Of a stretch of 64,000 bases of DNA, positions 1 to 7,297 are shown one piece after another (positions within the stretch are counted from its first letter, which is position 1; each line of letters begins with the position of its first letter). The notes under the pieces were generated by a model. The model saw only the letters and a program-made list of their open reading frames with translations. It searched no databases and was not told the origin of the DNA. The position numbers were made by a program, and so were the translations under genes. This stretch comes from Candidatus Gastranaerophilales bacterium. GTDB taxonomy: Bacteria > Cyanobacteriota > Vampirovibrionia > Gastranaerophilales > Gastranaerophilaceae. The stretch covers positions 161,750 to 225,749 of the forward strand of contig CAAFVD010000064.1 in assembly GCA_900766355.1 (NCBI GenBank), in the 5' to 3' direction.

Positions 1-23
1 ATATATCCCTAATTTTATTAAAG

Positions 24-66
24 TTTTCGTTTTTAGAAACTTCTTTCAAAGAAAAGACCTTCGCCC
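24..66 (-). repeat. Element downstream of tRNA-Leu, similar to one downstream of tRNA-Asp
   Basis: Read on the minus strand, this stretch begins GCGAAGG and continues with TTTTCTTT, AAAGAA, GTTTCT and AAAA blocks. The same blocks occur in the same order at about 18293-18337, downstream of tRNA-Asp. In both places the segment can fold into an A/T-rich hairpin. Seen in sequence: the order and near-identity of the blocks. Inferred: a dispersed tRNA-associated element. The rest of 1-152 also holds the hairpin CCGAAC/GTTCGG (minus strand) and no plausible gene. Confidence 0.45.
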
Positions 67-152
67 TCAACTCACTCGCGTTTGAACCTTGTCCGAACTT
101 TGTTCGGAGGGGTTCTTCGTCCCTAGTCAAACTGATTTATTGTTTAACAGAT

Positions 153-233
153 TGTCGACGGGGGGACTTGAACCCCCACAGCTCTCGCCACATGCACCTC
201 AAGCATGCGTGTCTACCATTCCACCACATCGAC
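153..233 (-). tRNA. tRNA-Leu(GAG)
   Basis: The minus strand folds into a complete tRNA. The acceptor stem is GTCGATG/CGTCGAC with one G-U pair. The anticodon stem is CATGC/GCATG around loop TTGAGGT, giving anticodon GAG. There is a long variable arm as expected for Leu, a T arm GGGGG-TTCAAGT-CCCCC, and discriminator A. CCA is not encoded. It is preceded on its own strand by a structured leader that repeats its first 11 bases (349-359). Confidence 0.95.
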
Positions 234-280
234 TTGGCTTGTTTATTTAGTTTTCAATCTTTATTTTATTTATAGTCTCC

Positions 281-370
281 GTGGTGGAAGTTGTCTCAAG
301 GACAACCCTCTCGAAAAATGATACTTAATCATTTTTCATCGGCAGAGTACCACATCGACTTGGCTCGTTT
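281..370 (-). ncRNA. Candidate structured tRNA leader (Leu copy)
   Basis: On the minus strand, 370-349 repeats the tRNA-Leu upstream flank plus first 11 tRNA bases (21 of 22 identical to 244-223). Then comes ACTCTGCCGA, a 10-bp hairpin with loop TAAGT (313-337), GAGAGGG, and a 6-bp hairpin (290-306). Last is TTCCACCAC (281-289), complementary to the D-arm region GTGGTGGAA of the tRNA itself. The same architecture precedes tRNA-Val and, less closely, tRNA-Asp. A sigma70-like promoter lies upstream of the leader, so it should be transcribed with the tRNA. Function is unknown; it could instead be a scar of partial tRNA duplication. Confidence 0.55.
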
Positions 371-379
371 AATAAAATA

Positions 380-409
380 ATTCTAACATAAATGCTAAAG
401 TTCAAGCAA
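380..409 (-). promoter_or_regulatory. Putative promoter of the leader-tRNA-Leu unit
   Basis: Minus strand TTGCTT (409-404), 18-bp spacer, TAGAAT (385-380). Predicted start near 373, so the leader copy is inside the transcript. No comparable promoter is seen between leader and tRNA. Confidence 0.5.
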
Positions 410-410
410 C

Positions 411-962
411 TTATCTTTTTGTCAAATCTCTTAAATAATTTCTGACACCATGTGTTAGTATCAAATCAGGTTCTCTCATGCAAAAATCATCTAATGTCAT
501 TATTCCCATTCTCGTTTGCCCTGATTCAGCATATAATAACCCCAACATAACTTTATCTAATGGGTTTTTAGATATTTTATATCTTGAAATCATTTTTTGT
601 TCCATCTTCATTTGTTTATAGCATTTTGCCAAGTTTTGATAGTACAAAAAATTTAATCCATATAATTTTAAAGCTCTTTCAAAACAATCTTGAGCTTCTA
701 CAGGAAATCCTAATTTCATATATACTTCGCCCAAATTGTTGTAATATACAGAACTCGCCTGACTATTAGGGTTTAAGCTAATTGCAATCTTAAATTCTTG
801 AATAGCCGCATAATAGCATCTTTCTCGTACATATTCCGTTCCTAAAACATTATGTCTAGATGCATTTGTAATTGCATCTATATGGAATTTATCCGGACGT
901 TTATATCCACTCAAAAAAATGGTAGAAATTAAGATTAATAAAACTACAAAATATTTTTTCAT
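411..962 (-). CDS. Secreted TPR-repeat protein
   Basis: A 183-residue protein with an N-terminal signal-like hydrophobic segment (residues 4-18) after two lysines. It has no cysteine for a lipobox, so it is more likely a cleaved or anchored secreted protein than a lipoprotein. Residues about 40-115 hold tetratricopeptide-type helices with alternating Tyr/Ala/Leu (for example YYNNLGEVYMKLG), usually a protein-interaction scaffold. Its start codon overlaps the stop of the upstream MBL hydrolase gene by one base, so the two are likely translated together. No enzymatic motif is seen, and the exact role is unknown. Confidence 0.8.
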   Translation of the reverse strand: MKKYFVVLLILISTIFLSGYKRPDKFHIDAITNASRHNVLGTEYVRERCYYAAIQEFKIAISLNPNSQASSVYYNNLGEVYMKLGFPVEAQDCFERALKLYGLNFLYYQNLAKCYKQMKMEQKMISRYKISKNPLDKVMLGLLYAESGQTRMGIMTLDDFCMREPDLILTHGVRNYLRDLTKR

Positions 963-1885
963 TATATATTAATTTCTAATCCTTCTTTTGCAAAAATCAA
1001 GTTTTCTTCCTTATATTCTTCTGCAATCAAATCAAGTTTTTCATCAGTATATGATGGTTCATAATGGAAGAATACTAAAGTTTTTGCGTTTGTTTGAACT
1101 TTCATTTCTTTTGCCATTTCAAAAGTAGAATGTCCAAATCCTTGTTTTGGTGAATATAAGTTTTGGTAATCTTCTGTTGTGTATTGAGAATCATGTATCA
1201 AGCAATCACAGTTTTTAGCAAACTTTGCAAGTTTAACATCTCCTCCAATATAACTTTCTTTATCTGTTGCATAAACTAAAGATTTTCCTTTATATTCTAT
1301 CTTATAAACAATTACCCCGTTCTGTGGGTGAGCAAATGATTTATAGCAAGATATTATAATATCATCGTCTGAAATTTTCATTTTTTGGAAATCGCAAACA
1401 TTTGTCACTATAGTTGTTAAATCTTTTTTGATTATTATATAACTTGTTTCGTTTACATCTGAACAAACCATATCAGCAGCGATATCTGCTGCATCAAGAG
1501 GGAATGTTTTGTTAAACAAAACTTGAGCCAATTCTTCGTCTAAAGTTTCTCCTCTAGAAGGGTTGCCAAATACATTTAATCTCGTAGATGCAATATGTAG
1601 TGGAGAGAAAAACGGAATACCCATAATATGATCTTGATGAATATGGCTTAACAAAATAGCTGCTACAACAGGTTTTCTATTTGAAAGTGTAGTTCCAGAA
1701 TTGATGTATTCTTTCATCAATTCTTCTCCTAGAGATATAAGTCCTGTACCTGCATCAAGTATTATTAATCTGCCATCAATATTGACTTCGACACAAGATG
1801 TGTTTCCTCCATATTCTAAAAAACGTTCATTTGCTACAGGATAGCTTCCTCTAACACCACGAAATCTGATTGTAAAATTTTTCAT
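962..1885 (-). CDS. MBL-fold metallo-hydrolase
   Basis: A 307-residue metallo-beta-lactamase-fold protein. The zinc-binding signature SHIHQDH lies near residues 99-105, preceded by an ILDAGTG strand. Later metal ligands are plausible in YATDKE and the CLIHDSQYT/GFGHS segments. The start FTIRFRGVRGSYPVA and GGNTSCVEV resemble the PhnP/RNase Z-like subgroup, which hydrolyses phosphodiesters, but substrate cannot be told from sequence. It begins an operon with the downstream secreted TPR protein. Length fits the family. Confidence 0.85.
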   Translation of the reverse strand: MKNFTIRFRGVRGSYPVANERFLEYGGNTSCVEVNIDGRLIILDAGTGLISLGEELMKEYINSGTTLSNRKPVVAAILLSHIHQDHIMGIPFFSPLHIASTRLNVFGNPSRGETLDEELAQVLFNKTFPLDAADIAADMVCSDVNETSYIIIKKDLTTIVTNVCDFQKMKISDDDIIISCYKSFAHPQNGVIVYKIEYKGKSLVYATDKESYIGGDVKLAKFAKNCDCLIHDSQYTTEDYQNLYSPKQGFGHSTFEMAKEMKVQTNAKTLVFFHYEPSYTDEKLDLIAEEYKEENLIFAKEGLEINI

Positions 1886-1938
1886 GCCAGCCCTCTTTTA
1901 TTTGTTTACTGAGTTTATTATACATTATTTCTTTTTAT

Positions 1939-1975
1939 AACAAAAGAGGCTGACAAAAAGTCACCCTCTTTTGTT
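1939..1975 (-). terminator. Bidirectional intrinsic terminator
   Basis: The stem AACAAAAGAGG/CCTCTTTTGTT with a short loop has A/T tracts on both sides. It ends the minus-strand gene at 1995 and insulates the MBL gene. Confidence 0.75.
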
Positions 1976-1994
1976 CTTATTCTTAATATAATTG

Positions 1995-2384
1995 CTAACA
2001 TGTGAATGATGCACAGCTAACGCCACCGCTTCCGCAACCTCCACCAGAGAATGATGCGACTGCACCACCTCCTCCTGATGGTGTTGTAGAAACTCCTGAG
2101 AAGTCACAACCTCCGATGCTTGCAATAGAGCCAGCCGTTTCAGAAGAAGAACCCTCTGCAATATTTGCGTATTGACTGTAATCAATAACAACAGGTGATG
2201 AAAAATCACAACTGTCATAGTTTATATTTTTATCAAAAATAGTTGCATTGTGTCCAACAATAATACTAGGATATGATGATGCAACAGTTCCTGCAGCTTC
2301 TACATCTGGGTTATATGCTGATTGGGTCAATGTTCCAAAAGTTTGTTCGCCAGATTTGTAGTGCTGAGTAAATCCAAGTGCCAT
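1995..2384 (-). CDS. Small protein with Gly/Ser/Cys-rich C-terminus, unknown function
   Basis: About 129 residues. I chose the ATG at 2384 (MALGFTQHY) because AGAGG lies 9 bases upstream; an upstream in-frame ATG at 2393 would sit directly on that ribosome site. There is no signal peptide. Two CDFS motifs are spaced about 40 residues apart, and the C-terminal 30 residues are dominated by Gly, Ser and Cys, ending GGVSCASFTC. The arrangement resembles some ribosomally made, modified peptide precursors, but no modifying enzyme is next door and I do not recognise the family. Confidence 0.65.
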   Translation of the reverse strand: MALGFTQHYKSGEQTFGTLTQSAYNPDVEAAGTVASSYPSIIVGHNATIFDKNINYDSCDFSSPVVIDYSQYANIAEGSSSETAGSIASIGGCDFSGVSTTPSGGGGAVASFSGGGCGSGGVSCASFTC

Positions 2385-2467
2385 ATTTAACATCCTCTCA
2401 TCGTTACAATTAAATAAAGTTTTTTTAGAAACTGTAATTTCAAAGATTAAAATATGTGTTACAACTC

Positions 2468-2743
2468 TTAATATTTATGCTTATCGTTTTTGTGAATCCA
2501 TTCATAGATTCTAGTATTCTCATACCAATAACAATATTTGTCAGCAATAGGTTCTATAATAACAAACAAGGCTGCAAGGATTTTTAAAGAAATTCCTCCT
2601 AGATGGATAACTCCCATAGCTACAACATATACCATTAACGCATAAGCAAGTCTTGAATCCATGTGAGAAGCTATAATAGACCAATATTTACATATATAAA
2701 CTGATATTAAACACCCAAGAATTAAAGCTATAACTTTTCTCAT
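2468..2743 (-). CDS. Small membrane protein
   Basis: A 91-residue protein with three hydrophobic segments (about residues 4-20, 30-47 and 50-68) and a polar Tyr/Trp-rich C-terminus ending HKNDKHKY. It lies between the SRP RNA and the Gly/Cys-rich protein on the same strand. No family is recognised, and nothing in it suggests catalysis. Confidence 0.6.
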   Translation of the reverse strand: MRKVIALILGCLISVYICKYWSIIASHMDSRLAYALMVYVVAMGVIHLGGISLKILAALFVIIEPIADKYCYWYENTRIYEWIHKNDKHKY

Positions 2744-2768
2744 TTAAAAACCCCGATTTGTAATAAAA

Positions 2769-3028
2769 AACCGTGCCACTACCTATCGGCAGGTAACAAT
2801 ACGTCCTTAGAACTTATCATCTCCTCCTCAATGATACAACACCCGTAAAGGTTGCCTTAGTGCTGCTGTGTTTCCACCCTGACACGGTTCGACAGTTTAC
2901 GCCATCATATATTGAGTTATCATAAACGCTAAGTCCCTCAAATCGCACTCCTACAAGCCTCACAGTAGGCCCTGCACCTCGCTAAGCGTTCGAGTCGAGA
3001 GGTCCGCTATGTCCCCGTGGAGCACGGT
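2769..3028 (-). ncRNA. ffs: Signal recognition particle RNA (large bacterial type)
   Basis: The minus strand starts ACCGTGCT and ends GGCACGGT, so the two ends pair. The apical domain carries GTCAGG, GGAA and AGCAGCA, the conserved helix 8 motif bound by Ffh. The roughly 260-nt length and extra 5' helices match the long SRP RNA of Bacillus-type and some other bacteria, including an Alu-like part. The terminal stem is followed by a T run that should end transcription (2763-2770). Confidence 0.9.
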
Positions 3029-3049
3029 CTAGATTTATTCTAGCATAAA

Positions 3050-3634
3050 TTAGACTTTAAGCAATGCCTCTTTAATTTTTATTGCGGGATAATATTCAGG
3101 TAAAATTTTTAAACATTCTTGTATTGATTGTAGAGCCTTATCAAATTCACCGTTTTTAATATAATATTGACAATACATAAAATGAAGTTCAGGGTCGTTA
3201 TATGTATTCGAGCGAGCCTCTTTTAGGTAGTTTTTAGCAATATCATAAAAACCGTTATTCATCATTACTCTCGCAATATATTTATATGTTTCACAATTGA
3301 CGGAATACAAAATATCTGCTCCACCAAGAATATAGGATATTGAGTCTGTTTGTTTCGCAAGTAGTAACAAGTTGATATCAATTTCTAAAAAATTTCTGAT
3401 TTGAAAATATGTTGGAAGGATTTCGACATGCCCTTTCATAAAAGGTATAAGTTTAACTGCCCAATCTGCTCGTATAGAGTCGATTGTTCTTAAAACCTGT
3501 TCAGCTTTGTCTAATTGACCCTCAAGAATTAGGCAATATCCATATTCAAGAATATTGCCATTTTCTTTAAAAAAAATTTTATAATCAGTTATACCTGATT
3601 CTAGTTTCTTTTTTGCTAAATTATAATCATTCAT
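3050..3634 (-). CDS. TPR-repeat protein
   Basis: A 194-residue cytoplasmic protein with repeated amphipathic helices. The clearest TPR pair is near the C-terminus (DIAKNYLKEARSNTYNDPEL, then EFDKALQSIQECLKILP). It is the last gene of a minus-strand operon and overlaps the 3' end of csrA by 8 bases, implying coupled translation. Its place next to csrA-fliW suggests a flagellar or regulatory adaptor role, but this is inference. Confidence 0.75.
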   Translation of the reverse strand: MNDYNLAKKKLESGITDYKIFFKENGNILEYGYCLILEGQLDKAEQVLRTIDSIRADWAVKLIPFMKGHVEILPTYFQIRNFLEIDINLLLLAKQTDSISYILGGADILYSVNCETYKYIARVMMNNGFYDIAKNYLKEARSNTYNDPELHFMYCQYYIKNGEFDKALQSIQECLKILPEYYPAIKIKEALLKV

Positions 3635-3977
3635 CTTTTTTCTGTCTTTTTATAAATACACGAGTTTTACATTCTTTTTTAGGAGAATCTTTGATTTCGA
3701 TTTCTTCGTCAGCATCTCCAGTTTTGATTTGTGTATTAATTTTGACATCTTTTTTCGTGAATAATTCAGATGCTTTATCCAACAAAGCAGGTGAAGATTC
3801 TTGCCCCATAAGGTTGGCAAGTTTGATTTGAACATATATTTCTTCACGATAAATTTTGAAACTTCTTGGTGCTTGAATCGCAATTTTGCATGTTCCATTT
3901 CTGGATTCTACAACTGTGATTTCAATGTCATCATTTATCATGATTTTTTGACCATTTTTTCTTGTAATTATTAACAT
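3627..3977 (-). CDS. csrA: Carbon storage regulator CsrA, C-terminally extended
   Basis: Residues 1-62 are a typical CsrA RNA-binding domain (start MLIITRKNGQKI, then APRSFKIYREEIYVQI), which binds GGA motifs in mRNA leaders and represses translation. Usual CsrA length is 60-75 residues. This one has 116, with a Lys/Asp/Glu-rich tail of about 50 residues. It follows fliW by 18 bases. FliW is the known protein antagonist of CsrA in species with lateral flagellar control, and the tail may affect FliW or RNA contact. The tail is the odd feature. Confidence 0.93.
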   Translation of the reverse strand: MLIITRKNGQKIMINDDIEITVVESRNGTCKIAIQAPRSFKIYREEIYVQIKLANLMGQESSPALLDKASELFTKKDVKINTQIKTGDADEEIEIKDSPKKECKTRVFIKRQKKDE

Positions 3978-3995
3978 TTTCTAATCCTTAATTCA

Positions 3996-4424
3996 TTAAT
4001 CTTTAAATAACGGGAAGTTTACTTCATAGCCAGAGCCAGATAATATAATTTGGCCTCCTGTTTTTTGAGCAGTATTTAAAATAATCGGTGCTAAAAGGTT
4101 TACTCTTGTACCTCTAGGGTTGCTATTTGGTATTGCTGCAACATTTAATACAAGAATATCGTCAGTTGATTCGATTTTTAATTTTTCTACTGCTGAATCA
4201 GGGATATCTATTACATAATCAAATTCAAAATACATTGCAGAAGTGGTTACAAAAGCTAACTCAGGTGTCTTTACCGATTGTAACCATTTAAACGGTGAAT
4301 CTTCTCCATGATCAATAATAACAAACTTATCTTCTTCCTCATAGCCTATCATTGGCATTAGAAAGGTGAAGATAGCGTCATCATTAACCTCAATTTCACC
4401 AAATCTCGTTGTTGTAATGTTCAT
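3996..4424 (-). CDS. fliW: Flagellar assembly factor FliW
   Basis: A 142-residue FliW family protein: start MNITTTRFGEIEV, then GYEEEDKFVIIDH, SPFKWLQSV and the VNLLAPIILN strand typical of FliW. FliW binds flagellin and sequesters CsrA, linking flagellin level to translation of flagellin mRNA. Its position directly before csrA is the classic partner-switch arrangement. Together with flhA and flhB at 56655-59845 this supports a flagellated organism. Confidence 0.93.
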   Translation of the reverse strand: MNITTTRFGEIEVNDDAIFTFLMPMIGYEEEDKFVIIDHGEDSPFKWLQSVKTPELAFVTTSAMYFEFDYVIDIPDSAVEKLKIESTDDILVLNVAAIPNSNPRGTRVNLLAPIILNTAQKTGGQIILSGSGYEVNFPLFKD

Positions 4425-4456
4425 TGTTTTTCCTTTTTATTCCTAATATCTTAAGT

Positions 4457-5299
4457 TTATTTATTATCTGATGATGAGAAATCAAGGTTTGGCATCATCT
4501 GTGACATCATCATTGTTTGTATAAGTTGTTGATTTGCCGCAGGGTTATTACTGCCATTTTGATTGTTCATCATAAAAGGTAGCATGTTCATCATATTATT
4601 CATGCCCATGCCGTTATTGTTGTTTCCATTCATACCCATCATTAAATATGCTGGATTGTTCATTTGTTGTGTCATTTGTTGCACATACATTTTGGCCATC
4701 ATTTCCTGTTGTTTCTTTTGAGAATCTTCTTGGTTCTGTGGCTGAGCTTGTGTGTTTGTCATTTGTCCATTCCAAAGTCCAGCTTTTTTTAAGGTCATTA
4801 TAGCTGCACCAATTTCATCGTTTGATGGCATTTTTTCTTGTTTTATAGGTTTAGTAACGACTTTTTTAGTTTCTTGAGTAACTACTTTAGCTGATTCTTC
4901 TTTTTTTATTTCAGGAGTTAGGTATTTCTCTGCTTGAGAGTTTTTGCTAATTGATAACTGAGCATCAAGTCCAGTAAATCCTGATGTTCCCAAGCAATCT
5001 TTAGCAGCTTTTGCCATTGATTTTAATGATTTATCAGAATTCATAGAAATAACTTTATCATAATTTTTTATGGCAAGAGCTTTGTTATTTGTTTTTGCAT
5101 AACATAATCCCAAGTAGTAATACGCAACTGGATATGTGGAATCTTGTCCTATAATTGTATTTAGGTTTTTTATACATTCCGAATATTCACCAGATTTGTA
5201 TAGTGAAATAGCATCAGATATTTTATCTTCCATTTGTCCGGCAAAAGCGGAAGAAGATAATAATGCGCATATAATAAATGTTAGTATAACTCGTTTCAT
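4457..5299 (-). CDS. Secreted TPR protein with Met/Asn/Gln-rich tail
   Basis: A 280-residue protein with a clear signal peptide (MKRVILTFIICALLSSSAFA). Residues 25-105 hold two TPR motifs (SLYKSGEYSECIKNLNTII, AYYYLGLCYAKTNNKALAIK). A Lys/Glu linker follows, then about 90 residues of low-complexity Met, Asn and Gln (residues 190-275). It is the first gene of the fliW-csrA operon, 33 bases upstream of fliW. A periplasmic scaffold role is likely, and the Met/Asn tail is unexplained. Confidence 0.8.
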   Translation of the reverse strand: MKRVILTFIICALLSSSAFAGQMEDKISDAISLYKSGEYSECIKNLNTIIGQDSTYPVAYYYLGLCYAKTNNKALAIKNYDKVISMNSDKSLKSMAKAAKDCLGTSGFTGLDAQLSISKNSQAEKYLTPEIKKEESAKVVTQETKKVVTKPIKQEKMPSNDEIGAAIMTLKKAGLWNGQMTNTQAQPQNQEDSQKKQQEMMAKMYVQQMTQQMNNPAYLMMGMNGNNNNGMGMNNMMNMLPFMMNNQNGSNNPAANQQLIQTMMMSQMMPNLDFSSSDNK

Positions 5300-5396
5300 A
5301 CTGTATATTTAATGATTCTCCATTCTAAATCAACATCTAAATTATACGGGATTTTTAGACTTGTTGCCTACTTTAAATGTAGGATTTATAACAATG

Positions 5397-5427
5397 GCAA
5401 ATTATTTTTTTACAAGAGTTATATAAG
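5397..5427 (+). promoter_or_regulatory. GCAA/TATATAAG-type promoter, abutting the start codon
   Basis: GCAAATTA starts at 5397 and TATATAAG at 5420, one base before the ATG at 5429. The layout matches eight other sites in this window. The position implies a transcript with almost no 5' leader. Confidence 0.5.
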
Positions 5428-5428
5428 T

Positions 5429-7291
5429 ATGAAAATTTGTTCGACTTTTCAATCAACATTTATTCAAAATAATCAAAATAAAAATAACTCAGTACCAAAT
5501 AAAAATATAGCTCAATTTATTCCAGATACTGTATCTTTTGGTGCGATGAAAAAGTGCGATTTTAAGGGTATAGATAGAATTTGTGTAGAAAAATTCAAAG
5601 CTCCGATAGAAAAGTTCAATAAAAATGAAGATTTGCAAAGTTGGGCAGGAAAACTCTTAAATACTATTATAAAAAAGGATTATAAAGGTCGCCAACAAGC
5701 AACAGTAATTCAACGAAAAAGTTTACTTAAAGAATGGGGCGATTATGTAACAAAAGAAAATGACGCATATAATAACTCTGCAGGCTTGCTCATAATGTCC
5801 TCTATTACAAAAGATTTGAAACCTGAGAATGATGTTCTTCCTCCAGTTTTGAACAAGGGTATCTTGTCAGATGTTATGTCAAAAGTCGATAATGGGCAAG
5901 ATGTAAATATTCTCAAAGAATACAAAAATACCTTGAAAAATAAATATTTAACAATGGAGAATAAATCGGCAGATCTTACAGGGTGGATAGTTATTCCGTC
6001 CAAAAGTCATGATGCAGAGAATTTTGATAGTAATGTAGAGAAACTACAAACATTATCTCATCATAATTGGTGTACTCATCGCTCTTATGCAGAGCCATAT
6101 CTTTCTCTTGGAGATTTTCATGTATATTTAGAAAAAGGAAATCCAAAACTAGGGGTTAGGTTTGTTGGTAACAAAATACAAGAAATTCAAGGCGAAAAAA
6201 ATAACGCAAGAATACCTAATAAATATTTAGATGTTGCTAAAAAACATGTAAAAAAATATAGATTATCATCAAGAGCAAAATTAGAATTTAATGTAGCAAA
6301 TAAAACAAAACGGCAGGCTGAAAAGCTAAGAGAATTCTTTAAAGGGAAAGATGATTATGAAATATTTGGATATTTAGGATATTTACCAAATTCCAAAGGT
6401 TCAATTTTAGAGTCAAAAGAAAAGACTTTCTTTGGTAAAGTTTTGAACTTTTTTGGCTTAAAAAAAGAAGAATCTATCAAATTGCCTGAGCGAAAATCAA
6501 AGAATATAACTCTTGCATTTTATAAACAACCAAATAAAGAGTTGATTTTCGAAGATTTTGGAATAGATGAAAACAAACTTTTCCAAAATGTAAAGAAGAT
6601 ACAAGGCAAAGCTGATTTTTCGGGAAGTAAATTAGATTCGCTTAATAATTTAGAAACTATATCAGGAAAAGTTGATTTTGCATATTCTCAAATAAAAGAT
6701 TTGGGTAGCTTGAAAAGAATCGGTGGAGATGCTGATTTTAATCATTCAATAATTAAAGATTTGGGAAATCTTGAAACTATAGGTGGTGATGTTTGGTTCA
6801 AAGATTCTGAAGTAGTTTCTTTAGCAAAATTAAGAAAAATTGGTGGTTCTGCAGAATTTAATAACTCAAAAGTTGAGGATTTAGGAGAATTAAAGGTTAT
6901 TAGTAAAGATGCAACTTTTGATGGCTCTCAAATTAAATCTCTAAAAAACTTACAAGAAATAAAAGGTGATGCAGATTTTTCTAGAAGCATGGTAGAAGAT
7001 TTAGGAGCTTTGAAAATTATTGGTGGTGATGCCAATTTCTGTCAAAGTCCAGTTAAAGATTTAGGAATGTTGGAGAGTATCGGCAAAGATGCAATTTTTG
7101 AATATTCAAATGTTAAAGATTTGGAGAGTTTAAGAAATATTGGAGGAACGGCGTATATCGGACATTCAGAGATAAAACATTCTGATTTAGATAAGATATT
7201 TTTCTGCCACCCAAATGAATACAAGAAAATGAAACAACCAAATCCTTATTGTCGCTTGATTTATACAACTGGTGCTCCTTTAAAACGATAA
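5429..7291 (+). CDS. Large protein with 20-residue repeat array, lineage-specific
   Basis: About 620 residues from the ATG at 5429. A longer in-frame extension to 5312 is rejected because the promoter-like box overlaps it. The N-terminal 40 residues are Asn/Gln-rich and contain PDTVSFGAM, a signature shared with other proteins here. Residues about 200-270 (NWCTHRSYAEPYL, GDFHVYLEKGNP, IQEIQGEKNN) resemble a domain found in PcfJ-like and gut-bacterial repeat proteins. Residues 394-593 are nine regular 20-residue units plus a degenerate tenth, probably a leucine-rich-repeat-like solenoid. Likely a binding protein or effector; the function is unknown. Confidence 0.8.
   Translation: MKICSTFQSTFIQNNQNKNNSVPNKNIAQFIPDTVSFGAMKKCDFKGIDRICVEKFKAPIEKFNKNEDLQSWAGKLLNTIIKKDYKGRQQATVIQRKSLLKEWGDYVTKENDAYNNSAGLLIMSSITKDLKPENDVLPPVLNKGILSDVMSKVDNGQDVNILKEYKNTLKNKYLTMENKSADLTGWIVIPSKSHDAENFDSNVEKLQTLSHHNWCTHRSYAEPYLSLGDFHVYLEKGNPKLGVRFVGNKIQEIQGEKNNARIPNKYLDVAKKHVKKYRLSSRAKLEFNVANKTKRQAEKLREFFKGKDDYEIFGYLGYLPNSKGSILESKEKTFFGKVLNFFGLKKEESIKLPERKSKNITLAFYKQPNKELIFEDFGIDENKLFQNVKKIQGKADFSGSKLDSLNNLETISGKVDFAYSQIKDLGSLKRIGGDADFNHSIIKDLGNLETIGGDVWFKDSEVVSLAKLRKIGGSAEFNNSKVEDLGELKVISKDATFDGSQIKSLKNLQEIKGDADFSRSMVEDLGALKIIGGDANFCQSPVKDLGMLESIGKDAIFEYSNVKDLESLRNIGGTAYIGHSEIKHSDLDKIFFCHPNEYKKMKQPNPYCRLIYTTGAPLKR
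6608..7207 (+). repeat. 60-bp tandem coding repeat, ten units
   Basis: Each unit encodes the pattern xAxFxxSxVxDLGxLxxIGG (20 residues). Nine units are full and in register, and the last is degenerate. DNA identity between units is partial, so the array is old rather than a recent expansion. Confidence 0.9.
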
Positions 7292-7297
7292 GGTTTA

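Noticed and set aside
281..370. T-box or group I intron in the tRNA leader
   Set aside because: The T-box specifier and antiterminator bulge are absent. The tRNA is complete without the leader, and no P3-P9 core of a group I intron can be seen.
1961..2218. His/Val/Gln-rich open frame on the minus strand
   Set aside because: It is an out-of-frame shadow of the Gly/Cys-rich gene at 1995-2384, and the low-complexity residues come from the Gly/Ser codons.
5312..5428. N-terminal extension of the repeat protein
   Set aside because: The promoter-like box lies inside it, and the predicted residues do not match the signature-bearing N-termini of related proteins.
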